From the NCBI RefSeq assembly GCF_004359215.1, contig NC_090621.1, positions 2,347,988 to 2,381,451 on the forward strand: DNA of 33,464 bases, written 5' to 3'. Position numbers and translations under genes: made by a program. Of this stretch, positions 8,294-19,115 are shown in pieces (positions within the stretch are counted from its first letter, which is position 1; each line of letters opens with the position of its first letter). The notes beneath the pieces were generated by a model. It saw nothing but the letters and a program-made list of their open reading frames with translations. It made no database searches and was not told the origin of the DNA. The stretch is from Bremia lactucae (lineage: Eukaryota; Oomycota; Peronosporomycetes; Peronosporales; Peronosporaceae).

Positions 8294-8990
8294 TTGGGTC
8301 TACAAAACGAAAGTGATGCGAACGGAGAAACTGAGAGGTTCAAAGCTAGGATGGTCGCTTGTGAAAACGAACAGCTATTTGGTGACAATTGTGATTTGAC
8401 TTTCGCACCCGTGATGGATATGACAACTGGAAAAATGATTTTAGCTCTTGCACGCATCTGGAGTGCTCCAGCTACGTTAATGCTGGAACGTCGGCAACCT
8501 CGTTTAAAGGGTCAGCAGGACATCCTGCTGCGGATGCAGCAATACGTTCCTAATGCTTACGTAAAGGCCAGGACTGGACAGGTCTAGATATCTACTTGCA
8601 CAGGTATGACTATAAGGCAGGACGAACTGCGTCTGCTTGATGTGGCATCTAGTAAGGACGTTGTCCTACATCTGAAGCGCAGTTTGTATGGTTTGAAACA
8701 AGCCGGGCGCTTATGGAACCAACAATTGCATAATTCTCTTTACCGACTGCTGAATTTTAACAGAGCCTCGCGGATTCCTCTTGTCACGTTAATAGCATGG
8801 TCATTGGATGGATCTGCAAGAAGTAAGGTGCTGTTGCATTGTCTACGATGGAAGCTGACTTTGTTGCTACCGCAGTGGCAACACGTGAACTAATCGGACT
8901 TCGCGAGCTATTTAAAGGGATTGCCATACCTCTTACAGATTTATTAATGATACACATGGACAATCAAGCTGCTATCCACAACTTTTGCTG
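8294..8990 (+). pseudogene. copia reverse transcriptase/RNase H remnant with internal deletion
   Basis: The RT start reads KARMVACENEQLFGDNCDLTFAPVMDMTT (about 8342-8430), followed by VVLHLKRSLYGLKQAGRLWNQQL (about 8660-8730). Within about 160 bp the sequence jumps to RNase H: VIGWICKK..GAVALSTMEADFVATAVATRELIGLRELF (about 8800-8925) and IHMDNQAAIHN (about 8952-8985). The stretch that should hold the YVDD catalytic motif and the connection, several hundred bases in other copia elements, is absent. This copy cannot have encoded an active RT after the deletion. Confidence 0.75.
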
Positions 8991-9186
8991 ACGTGGTGCC
9001 GCAAATCTCTTAGTCAGTAAGTTCGCCATTATCATCGATATGTGAACATATACCGGACTCACGATCTCCTTCTTGAAAATATCCTTTACAAAATTCAGTT
9101 AAATGTCGATATGTATGGCCCGTCTAGAGCTCTCTTCACTCTTGAGCAAGCAGAAAATCTAGAAACTCGGCAGAGCTTGGAAGCGT

Positions 9187-9196
9187 AAGGAGAAAG
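9187..9196 (+). other. copia polypurine tract
   Basis: AAGGAGAAAG is all purine and abuts TGTCG, the first bases of the 3' LTR. This is where a plus-strand primer is expected and it supports the LTR boundary at 9197. Confidence 0.6.
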
Positions 9197-9485
9197 TGTC
9201 GGGATATTGTAGTTACGACATCCAAGCTGCATGGAGAAGAGTAGCAGGATTTGCTTGTGCCACGTGGTTACAAGTGGACTATTCCGCAAAGCATCGCTTA
9301 GACTATTTAGGTTTAGATTAGGTAGAACATCCAGTAAAGATTAAAGGGAACAATCCAGCGGACCTGTAATATATGACTGGCAAGCTCAAAGTGAGAACCT
9401 ACCTACATTAATCACTTCTCAATAACTTTAAAAGTATTGTGTGTTTTTAAAGTTAATATTCCTTTATTCGATCATAAAACGATAG
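9197..9485 (+). repeat. 3' LTR of the copia element
   Basis: This is the direct repeat of 5657-5943, starting TGTCGGGATATTGTAG. A minus-strand open frame in both copies yields a similar peptide (MQLG.RNYNI), which is just LTR sequence and not a gene. Confidence 0.8.
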
Positions 9486-9910
9486 AATCAATGTCAGTTT
9501 TCTTCTTGAGTGTAGTCTCGTCGAAGGCTCATGGGGTAGATATTTTGCAATCTCTTACGGCAGTGTCAGCTGCAGCCGCGTGGAACGTACAGAATTGACC
9601 GCACGCGTCATACGGGTGAATACTCCCAGCATTTTTTCTGCTGATAGAGACTTTGGAGCAGTCGTCAAAAATACTTCGATGTCTTCCAAGAGGATTGACA
9701 GTAGGAAGTGGGACCAACACGGCACTTCCCTGCGGGCCCATCACGGATCAAAATTTCGTCAACACTCGATTGTGGATAAGCTCGCGTCAGAATGGACACA
9801 GGCGCTAAGCAGGAGTCACGAAAACCCTACGTTGCCACTAGCATCTTTTGAGCTGCGGGCATTTTCCCCGCTTTGGTTATCATCAGTAACCAATAACTAG
9901 TCTATCGTAG

Positions 9911-10141
9911 TTGTCCTCTTCTTTCCTAGAGTCCCGGATAATTAGGGTCGAAGATGCCCTCTTCGTTCCTGAACTCCCTAGAAATTATATTCCGACGACG
10001 CCATGTATTATAAACCAATATATTTTCTGTAAACATGCAACAACATCTTGCGAAGGTGCTGGTAACCGAATACAATTTACCAACAGCAATCAGCGGCACG
10101 CAAAAGGTTTTGTTCACGGGCGTACTAATTCGAAAGCATAA
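9911..10141 (+). pseudogene. Possible second copia fragment (protease-integrase linker)
   Basis: The string RVEDALFVPELPRN (about 9947-9990) resembles the copia segment between protease and integrase, where a V-L-Y-V-P-x-L-x-R-N motif is usual. Nothing convincing continues on either side, and the flanking 9490-9900 has only unrecognised short frames. It may be a scrap of another copia copy or chance. Call with low confidence. Confidence 0.25.
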
Positions 10142-10169
10142 TAATGATGGCTTTACTTACGAAAGCAGC

Positions 10170-10553
10170 AAGGCAAGGTGACGTGTCAGCCAAGCAGAGC
10201 AGATGTGTCTTGCTCTTGGACGTTAGAAAGGCGACATACGGTCGATAGAGATCTCCTGTACGGTTCTCGGATTCGACAAATGATTTCTAGACATCAATCG
10301 ACGCAATCTCACCAGCATGTCAGCATCCTTTGCTGTGAACGGCTGCCAGTTCGAGGTTCTCCCAGTGAGCTCATTTTTTTTCGACACGATCGCCCGCTTC
10401 TGCCTCTCCTATGTAGTGGTAGGGGTGCTGGGTCTCGCATTACAGCGGTTCACATCGCTAAGGAAGCTGGTGCGCCGGGTCTGCCCAGACATAGGAACCG
10501 ACTTCACGCTATTCGTCGCAAATTCCGTGCTAACTCCGCGCTTTAAGCATTGA
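10170..10553 (+). pseudogene. LINE-like (non-LTR) reverse transcriptase fragment
   Basis: Across three frames the plus strand reads like the fingers/palm of a non-LTR RT. LLLDVRKATY (about 10210-10240) is close to the conserved D-x-x-K-A-[FY]-D motif. It is followed by VDRDLLYGSRIRQMI in the next frame, then by SASFAVNGCQFEVLPVSS (about 10319-10372), where LINE RTs have [FR]-x-V-N-G..S..F.V..G-[IV]-[RK]-Q-G. It ends in VVVGVLGLALQ.FTSLRKL. The catalytic FADD part is not present. Short, frameshifted and isolated. Confidence 0.42.
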
Positions 10554-11159
10554 AAACGCTTTTCGAGCAATGTCGAGCCTGCATGCCGAACGGAACAAGA
10601 GCAGGCTCACTAGCATAACAGGGCAATCACTACCGACCGCTACGAGGGTGTAGAAGTGGAGTACACGCACGTTTGCTAATTCTACGCAGGACACCGGAAA
10701 GGATGTGCTCCTATGAGAAGCTTATGCAACTGATGGCGCGTATAACACAGTTAAGGGTGCGTTGACGGGATGTCAAACTTAACCAAGCCCTATCCAGCTC
10801 GGAGAGACTGGTGTAGTGGGAATGACGATGACATGTCGTCATGCGTCGAATGGTCCTGCACAGAGCCAAGATCCTGCTGTAGTAGATAGTGAGCTGACAA
10901 GAAGTCAAGCGTTGCAAGAATCGACACAGAGCCTAGAACCCTGGTGCGGTTAGAAGGGATGCGCTAGTGAAGGCACCCGCTTCCTGGTCAAAAGTCATGG
11001 TGACTCGAAAAATGAGTACCCGACAGATAAGGACGATCAAGGCACGTCAAAACGAGTGACATTTGGATCGGTCCTGGCAAAAGAGGACGGGCCTTCGAAT
11101 GAGGTGTTCGAGGCTCTCTTAAAAAAAAAGCGGGGACGTCCTCAATTGAGGTGCTCTAG

Positions 11160-13834
11160 TACGTCTTGAAATCTGCCGAGGAGATGGTAAAACCCCTGAG
11201 GATGCCGTGGAATTTGCTATTGTTCGAAATGCAAGGAAAGAAAGATCCACAAAGTGCTCGCCCAAGTTCCAGAAGAGAGATTGATAGACTGCTGCTCGTC
11301 GTCCACAATGGACGAGAGCGTTCTAGAAACGGACAAAAAGAAACGATTTGCTGCCCAAGGCTGGATGCCTTGAGAGACAGCCCGTTTTTTGAGATTTTGT
11401 GGAAACATCGCGATGTGTCCCCAGAAGAAGTGCCGAGCCGCCTACCGTCCAAGGAGGGCATCGGGCACGAAATTGATTTGAAACTTGGCACAAAGTATGA
11501 ATGACCTGGCAATGGCCGTTGCCGGAAGTAATAAGCCGGCATATCGGCAAGTTCTTCGACAAGCGAGCCAAGGCGGGGCATGTACGTGAGAGCAAGTCGC
11601 CTCACCGCAGCCCGACCTCCTGTGTGAATAAAACCACAGTTGGCTGGCGCGTGGTTCACGCTTACAAAAAGCTGAACACAGCGACCATACCGGCGCAAAC
11701 GCCAATCGTTCAGAAAGATGTTCTATAGAACTCCATGGGAAAGTCAATCTTCTTTTCCGCGTTTCAAAGATCGCTACTAACAGGTACTCATGAGAGAGTC
11801 CGATGCAGCCAAAACGGCAGTAAGCACTCCAAGCGGTGTGCTTTGAAAGTGACTTGTTATGCTTCAAGGTTTGGAATTGGCACCAGCGATGTTCAACCGA
11901 GTGGTGGCTTACATGATGAGTCAGCACCGTGCCTACGCGCCCCACTCCTTTGACGATGTATTCGTTTGTAGTAGGGCCGAGGACGGGCTGAGCAAACTAG
12001 AGTCGCACAAGCGTCATTTGAACGCTGCGTTGTAGACTCTGGATGACGCTCAATTGTACTCCCCTAAACACCGGTGCTGTGCTGCATCATAGGTACATAT
12101 GGTGTGTGAGCAGACCCAGACAAGGTAGAGGCTGTAAGGAATGAATAATCCTACGACAAGTGAAGGATTTGCGCCAATTCCTATGTCTCTCTAACTACTT
12201 GCATAAGTATAGCAAGAATTATGCAGAGCGTATTAAGCCCTTGTCCGGCCTCTTTAAAAGAATGCAGAATGGGTTTGGTTAAAAGAACAAGTAGATGCGT
12301 TTGAAGCAATCGCTGTAGAGGCACCGGTCTTGGCATTACCAGACGCGGATAAGCTCTTTAGCGTCGTCTCCGATGCAAGCAATTTTGCAATCGGCAGCGC
12401 GCTCATGCAGACGGATGACGACGGCGTTGACCGCGTCATCTCTTATCAGTCCCGGCTTTTAAAAGCGACTGAACTGAATTACCCTGTGCATAACAAGGAG
12501 CTTTTTTCGATAAAGTATGCTCTTGTAAAGTTTCGCGTGCACCTATTGGGCACCGGACCAATTCTGCTTATACGGATCATGCATCACTGCGGACCGCAAT
12601 AAAATCACCGCACCTCTCGCCGAGAATGGCAAGATAGCTCACATTCTTCGCTGAATTTAATTTCAAAGTCGAATACAATCCGAGTAAGTCGAATGTCTTG
12701 GCTGACGCATTATCGCGTAGACCAGACTTTGAGACAACACCAGGAAAGTATGTCTCGTGCTAACGCACATGTTAAGTCGTCAACGTTTGAGCCATGAAGG
12801 TCTACCTTGTGACGGGCTTGTTGGCCTCCGTAAATATGGAGAGCTACAGTCACGACGAACATTGTCGCCTGCTGTTGAATCACATCGGTGGACGAAAGGT
12901 CTCTCTTCCGTCGCACCTGAAGGCTAAGCAAAGTCGGTTTAGCTACAGCGATGGCATCAGCTATCACCGTGTGATCCCTTGAGAATCTAGGTCTCTCATG
13001 ACACATATCTCAAGTTGAAGATACCTCACGAGCTCCATGATGCACCATCTAATGGGCATCTGGGCCGTGAAACGACATTCTTACGGTTGTCAGATGAATC
13101 CTGGTGGCCACACCTATATAAATGGCCGTCCAACTAAATTCGCTCTTGCGAACAGTGTCAGCGCGATAAGCCTGCACCGTCCAGCAGTGCGCCACTGAAT
13201 TCGCTACCGATTCCATCCAACTGTTGAAAGTCAGTAAGTCTGAACTTCATGTTTGGCATGCCGCCAAATCAAAAGGGTCGGACGGGGCTCGTCGTCTTTG
13301 TAGACAGACTGAGCAAAATGGCGCATTCAGCACCATGTAAGGCATCGATCACAGGCAAGGAGGCAGCTCTCTTGTTCCTGGATCATGTGCACGACTACAC
13401 GAAATGTTCAAATCCATAGTATCAAACCGGGATCTACGTGTCACGTCTGGTCTTTGGCGTTTTGTGATTGAGCTGCTGCGTAGCAAGCTCCACATGTCTA
13501 CAGCCGATCATCCCCAGACCGATGGCCAAACGGACCGTGCCAATCGGGTCGTGGCAGATGTATTGCGCACGGTATCGACTCGAAATAATTGAGCGAAACA
13601 TTTCCCTTCGTGAAGTTTGCTATAAATAACAGTGTCCACGCCAGTACGGGTGAGACACCGTTTTCTATTAACGGACTGCACCATCCTCGGATGCCAGCCT
13701 CATTTGAGCGCAGCCCGATTCTTAGTAAGGGAGGGCGACTCACTACGGTCGGTGCGAAAGAGGGACATAGTTTTGTCAACATGACGATGACACGTGAGGG
13801 CATCATGTCAACAACGAACATGGCAGTTGAATAG
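11160..13834 (+). pseudogene. Ty3/gypsy pol remnant: RT, RNase H, integrase
   Basis: The order is gypsy-like. Upstream of RT: FFEILWKHRDVSPEEVPSRLPSKEGIGHEIDL (about 11390-11480). RT: AKAGHVRESKSPH (about 11566-11604), ESDAAKTAVSTPSGVL (about 11795-11845), LELAPAMFNRVVAYMMS (about 11870-11920) and the catalytic SFDDVF (11946-11963). RNase H: LALPDADKLFSVVSDASNFAIGSALMQ, YPVHNKELFSIKYAL (about 12330-12530) and YNPSKSNVLADALSRR (about 12670-12722). Integrase: zinc region near 13030-13165 and core 13200-13600, then VEFAINN-like and HASTGETPFSING (13610-13675). Many stops and frameshifts. All three integrase catalytic acids are changed (see findings). Gag, the 5' LTR and the post-integrase part are missing. 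Confidence 0.85.
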
Positions 13835-13922
13835 CGCCAAAACTTGTGCCGTTTAAAAATGTTAGTGGATGATCGCAATATTGTGTAATTATCAACGCAC
13901 TGTTTATCACGCTTTGTAACTA

Positions 13923-14673
13923 CGATGTATAACCGGGTGTTTCGTTACATCAGTTACAAATCATATAAGAGGAATAATATTAGTATTTCCTATAAGAGGA
14001 AATAAACAAAGAAGTACAAAATTATTATCTTGATTAATTTTGACTTAATTTATTCTAATAATACCAAATTTGGTAGTATTGATGCAATACGACATTAGCT
14101 TTATTGATTGGTTGATTTAAGTTTAAATCATCACCAATCGTTACTAGACACGATTGTGCGGTGCGCAAGGAGGCGCCATACTTAATTAGATATTAATATA
14201 TTAAATTCAGTTGTAGATAGAAGATCGTTACGTAGGAAGCTAAATGTATTAATACAGTTTTACTTTTCCCTAATTCTAATTCATTGAATTACCTTTGGTA
14301 GCTAAAGACCCTTAGCTACTTAGAAACCTTCCTCTGTCTTCTTGTGTACACTCTAATCAGTGTAAGGTTAACTAGTACTGATCAGTACAAGTGAAAGGTG
14401 CCCCGTTTCACGTTAAACAAGATAAAAACGCAGTTTTATCAGCTATATCGTCAACGGAAGGATATTTTGCAGATTCAGAAACGCATAAAACACGATAATA
14501 TTTTCCTTGTTGTTATGTCAGCAGATCGCTGAGTGAGTGTATTAAACCCTTTTTACTGGTTTCACTTTAAAAATCGATACCAAGTCGCCATCTTCTTACG
14601 TGAATTTGCCACGTAAGGGAAGGTTTTAAGGCCTTACAGAGTGAACTAAACATCTGTTAATAACAGCAACATT
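13923..14673 (+). repeat. 3' LTR of the second gypsy element (edges approximate)
   Basis: It starts near CGATGTATAACCGGGTGTTTCGTTACATC, which parallels the LTR start at 2061. Further matches follow in order (ATTAATACAGTTTT near 14249, CTTCCTCTG near 14329, GTGCCCC near 14398). It is packed with hairpins: the 14-bp palindrome at 14375-14388, 14595-14602 with 14610-14617, and CTGTTAATAACAG near 14653. The right edge is uncertain; it may end about 150 bp before the atlastin start codon. No polypurine tract precedes it, in line with loss of the element's pol 3' end. Confidence 0.55.
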
Positions 14674-14821
14674 TTAAATTAATGTTCCTCTTCTCGGCAA
14701 AGGTTTTTTAGACTAAAAGTGAACCGTTTCGAAATTGTTCGAACCCGTTGTAGTCATATACTGTCGTACTTAATGAGCAAATATAGCTTTTACGCAATGT
14801 ATTTCTTCCCGAGAACACGTC

Positions 14822-16813
14822 ATGAGCTCCCCCCTGTCATCTCCGCGTTCAACTGTTATGTCCGCTTCACCAGCACCCGTGACGCTAGAGAATACAAAGG
14901 AATTACCTCGAGCACGTCAAATTGTAAGCATAAACGAGGAAGGTACAAATTTTACACTGGATGAGGAAGCTCTGCGCCTGATCTTTCATCAAGTGCCCGA
15001 AGATATGAAAGTCGCCATCTTTTCCGTCGTGGGGGCGTTTCGAACTGGAAAAAGCTTTGTGTTGGATTTATTTTTACGCTATTTACGCCATGCCAGTCAC
15101 GGACGCATGCTGAAGCCGGATGGCGCACAGGATGAGAATACGGAAGTGTGGAAGGCGTGGGTCATGGAAGGAGTCACTGGTAGCGGTGAAGAAAAGCTCG
15201 AAGGCAATTCGAATGTCGAGCAAACGGATGGCGAAAAGGGATTTAGTTGGCGAGCCGGTCGCAAACGGAATACAACGGGCATTTGGATGTGGGAAGTGCC
15301 TTTTATTCGCAAGAGCCACACAGGCGAAGACATTGCAGTGTTTCTCATTGATACCCAAGGCATGTTTGACTCGGAAACGTCTCAGATGCTGACAGCCAGT
15401 ATCTTTGGATTAAGTACGCTATTGAGTTCGTATCAGATTTACAATGTCGACAAACGCGTGCAAGAAGATAATTTACAACATTTGGCGCTCTTTACCGAAT
15501 ACGGACGGTACGATTATCAAGGAAACGTACATTCAAGTGTGTGTCATTGATTCTTGTGCGATGTATGAATGTAGGATGGCGCTATTTGGAGACACGAAAT
15601 CGTCCATGGCACTCAGTGACAAGCAACAAGCGTTGCAAAAAGCAGCATCATTGTCGGATCGGCAAGGAGGAGAAGTTGAAACGAGTGACAAGGAGACAAG
15701 CGAGACGGAAAACGACGACTTGGATACTGTCAAGCTCCCAAAGCATGCACGTCCATTTCAGCGGTTGGATTTCTTGGTTCGAGATTGGCAAGATTTCTCA
15801 CGAAATCAAAGTCTTGCGGCAAAACGGGAAGATATGGAGCAATATATGATTGAATTGCTTTCGTGTCGTAAACAAAAGGATCTCGCAGATACGCGTGAAC
15901 AAATTAGTTCGTGTTTTGAAAAAGTGGCGTGCTTTTTATTGCCTCATCCTGGTCACGCTGTCACGGAGCGTGAGTATGATGGATCGGTTGAGGCAATTGA
16001 TAGTCGTTTCTTGGAGCTATTAACGACGTACTTGGACGATTTGTTTGATCCAATGAATTTATGTCCCAAGACAATTCATGGCGTGACTGTCACGTCGCGG
16101 GAGTTGTATACGTACATTAAGGCCTATGCCGGGCTATTTCGTGAAGCTTCAATTTTTCCAGAAGCAAAGACGTTATTGGAAGCCACAGCCGAAGCAAACA
16201 ATATCAATCAGCGGGACAAGGCTTTGATTCGTTACAAGCGTGATATGGAATCGATTGCGGGCTCCAAGTGTCCATATGTTCCGGTGCAGCAGCTTGAAAC
16301 GCACCACAAAGCTTGTTTGCAGGAAGCCATGAAGGTATTTGATGATGGGGCTCGCATGGGACGTCGTAGTGAAATTGTACGCTACCGTCAAGAGGTGGCC
16401 GACTTGATTGAAAGAGAGCGTCATCGTTATCTCGAGATGAATGCTGAGCGCGACCCGTACAAGAACTTGGAGTTTTATTTGATTCCTGGGTGTTTAGCGC
16501 TGGCCTTGCTTGTATTTCGTGTGTCGCAGGATCTGTTTTGTTATGAACATATTGGCTACGATCTTCCACTCTACGACTGCAAGTAAGTCGCGTCGTATTT
16601 CTTAATTGGCATTGTTAAGATGTTGACGTTTCTTGTGTGTACAGACAAGTGAGCCATACATTGTCGCATTTGTATTGGGCCTTGATTGTCTTTATGCTTC
16701 TCATCATGATGTCTACTGGACAAGTGATGTTTAAGCGTGTGAAGACGGTTCTTTCGATTGTCAAATCAGCTATTGACGCTTCGAAAGAGGACAGCAAGGA
16801 GAAAAACGACTAG
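14822..16813 (+). CDS. Atlastin-type dynamin-like GTPase (ER membrane fusion), 3 exons
   Basis: Exons 14822-15507, 15575-16582 and 16645-16813 join in frame into 620 residues. The introns are 67 and 62 nt, with donors GTACGA and GTAAGT and acceptors TGTAG and ACAG. The N-terminal GTPase has a P loop GAFRTGKS (71-78), switch TTGIW (151-155), DTQG (177-180) and the guanine-specificity RD (298-299, in FLVRDW). A helical middle domain follows. A membrane hairpin comes next (about 529-549 and 574-590), and the C-terminus is short, charged and cytosolic. This layout is that of atlastins, which tether and fuse ER tubules. An acidic low-complexity insert (about 254-280) precedes the RD motif. The junction TEYGR/MALFG restores the family sequence, supporting intron 1. 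AATAAA at 16819 follows the stop closely. Convergent with the DHHC gene. Confidence 0.9.
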
Positions 16814-17249
16814 GTTTCAATAAATTGCCGCTTTAGCAATGTAATGACGTGTATCTGTTGCCGAGCGGTTTCTGTAAGTGCCTTGACGTTGGCTATTCTT
16901 GTGCATTCTGTGCTTATGAGGTCAAAGCAAGTTCGTCCATCAACGTTTTCACAAGTAACGCAATAGCATGTACTTGCCGCAAAAATGTTCAAAACCTCGT
17001 GTGTCACGTGACTTAGCTAGCTCGGATTGTGGTCATTTACTGTGACCTAATAGCAGCAATAACCGCGCTTCCAAAGACAAATTCTATGAAAAAGTGCGGC
17101 AAGTATATCGGTGGGTTTTCTATAGGATACAAAACCCGAGTTTTGATCTCTTTCCACATTGATACTGGTTCTCGTCTTTGCGGACCAGCGATAATTACCA
17201 ACAAATAAAAACTGGTGGCACACTTTCGTGTTGGCATTGGTACACTACG
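16814..17249. other. Convergent intergenic region
   Basis: This holds the 3' flanks of the atlastin gene (+) and the DHHC gene (-). AATAAA lies at 16819-16824, six bases past the atlastin stop, and could serve as a polyadenylation signal. Short frames on either strand match nothing I recognise. No RNA gene is visible. Confidence 0.5.
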
Positions 17250-19115
17250 TTACACAATACTCGAATCAAGCTGCTCTTGTAGCAGCTTGGTCTTCACTTC
17301 CGAGTCGTCGTCGTCATCAGCTTTTAGACCCAAGCAGCGCTCGCTAAAATTGCGTAGGATACCGCGGTCGTACGAGCGCATCTCAATGCCGCGCTGTACA
17401 CGATAGCGGCCAGCATTCAACATCTCATTTGTCGTACGATTTCGAGCTGTAAGATAGATGTGAAAGCCCGCAAGCTGACTGATAGGTAGCAACAAAAGCA
17501 GTAGATAGACCATCCCAATGACAGCATACAAGCGCACAGCGTGGTGGTAGCGCCACAGCATATAAAGCACATATTCCATCCCAATCATATCAAGAGTCAA
17601 GAAGACCACAAAGAGCAAGAAGAGTGCATAATTGTCGCGTCCAACACAATTGTCAATAAACGGGCAGCTTTAAAACCAAAACAAGTCAGCATCGCGACAC
17701 TACAAACACAAACTCAAACGTATAACGTACTGGTGATCAAACAGGGGCACGCACGTCTTGCAAATTCGACAGTGTTTTGATCGAGGGGGTCGCTGGATGT
17801 GACAAGTATGGCACAATGGGCGATCCATACATTCCTGCTGTGCACGAGCACTCACCGTCTCTCCAAGTAAGTCGTCGTCTTCAGTATCATCGCCACGAAT
17901 AAGCGCCTCCGTGACCTTTTCATATTCAACCCCATACTTGCGACTGTCATCTGTCACGCTTCCAGGCTTCGTCGCGCCGACACGATAGAAAAAGTACCAT
18001 GTCAGTGCATTCCACGCTAAATGTGGCACAATCACATTGCGTCGATCGGGCATCATTGGCAAAATCTTCAATACATACACCAGTGCGAAAAGAATAGCAT
18101 TAAGCACTGTAAAACGGTACGGCGTGCGACTGTCGGAATTGCACCACCACGTCAATACCGCGAAATTCCATGCGGCTAATCGGATTTCCCGTTGTTTTAA
18201 ATACCGTGCCACGTGATGAAATCGCTTTAGCTGAGCCAGATCTCGTGGGGTGCGTTTCTTGGCATCCAGCGCATTCACGTCGGCATCTAGCGTCTCTACT
18301 AGAAACTGCACTGTCTCGAACTCGCCTCTCATAGCTGCTAGGTGCAATGGGGTCTGTCCGAATTTATCTGGTTCGTCCGAACTCACTTGAAGATATTGAA
18401 ACACTGCTACGATCTCCGTCGCTCCTTTATACGCTGCCCAATGGACGGCAGTGTCACCATCGGCATCGACAAGCGTCACGTCGGCTTTGTTCTTAACACA
18501 GAATAGTACCAATAAGGGATGACCATTTTGTGCGGCTACAAGCAGCGGAGAGCGATTTTTCTTGGCGTCGCACGTGTTGACGTCCACGCCAAGCTTCAGC
18601 ACAAGGGTCCGGAGCGCACTTAAATTCCCTGCGGCACAAGCCCAATGGATTGGGTGTAGCTGCACTTTTTCGTCAGTACTAGGCGTATCAATAGGGGCTC
18701 CAATTGAGTGCAAATACGTGAGAAACTCTCCGTCAGCCTTCTGCGCTGCCCAGTGAGCGATGGTATGGCCTTGTGGATCTCGCTGCTCTCGCGCCAATTC
18801 GTCACCATACTGCGCCACTAATTGAATAAATTGTGCCAGATTATTCTGTCTTGCACAAGTAAACATTTCTTCCAATGGTGTCTGTGGAATCTGCTCCTCG
18901 GGAGGCGTTTCGTCGTGAGAATGTTGGCACGTCGGGTGATGCCCGTGGCTATGGCCGTGACTTGGCGTGCCTTGTGCGGGTACTGCATCAAGAGAAACTT
19001 CATGATTTGAAGCAGCTGATGACAATGGAGAAGGGACAGAGGAAGAGGAGTGATCCGTGCCAGAAGGCACCTGCAACAGCGTTGACAAGTCCACCACGAC
19101 TTCGGAGTCACCCAT
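17250..19115 (-). CDS. Ankyrin-repeat DHHC palmitoyltransferase (HIP14/Akr1 type), 2 exons
   Basis: Minus-strand exons 19115-17731 and 17667-17250 join in frame to 600 residues across a 63-nt intron (GTACGT...AAAG). The protein S-acylates cytosolic Cys residues of target proteins at Golgi or endosomal membranes. The N-terminus is Ser- and His-rich (GHSHGHHPTCQHSH). About five ankyrin repeats follow (about 95-275: GHTIAHWAAQ, HPIHWACAAGN, SPLLVAAQNGH, TAVHWAAYKGA, TPLHLAAMRGE). Then come two membrane segments and the Cys-rich domain CHTCHIQRPPRSKHCRIC..FDHHCPFIDNC. Two more membrane segments and the conserved TTxE (RTTNEML) close the core. The intron splits the second His codon of the catalytic DHHC at residue 462; joining restores the motif exactly. 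Divergent from the anoctamin gene. Confidence 0.93.

Larger units (their letters stand above)
5657..9485 (+). mobile_element. Ty1/copia LTR retrotransposon, LTR to LTR, decayed
   Basis: Two direct repeats of about 288 bp (5657-5943 and 9197-9485) flank remnants of gag, protease, integrase, reverse transcriptase and RNase H in copia order (integrase before RT). A purine run sits just before the 3' repeat. The LTRs differ at roughly one base in five by eye, so the insertion is old. All internal frames are broken by stops and shifts, and about 0.5 kb covering the RT catalytic core is missing. No target-site duplication is recognisable at the flanks. Confidence 0.88.

Noticed and set aside
11156..11945. 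Long minus-strand frames (up to 180 codons) opposite the gypsy RT region
   Set aside because: The plus strand carries clear gypsy RT motifs in the same interval. The antisense frames show no motif and, unlike 1231-1947, are explained as shadows.
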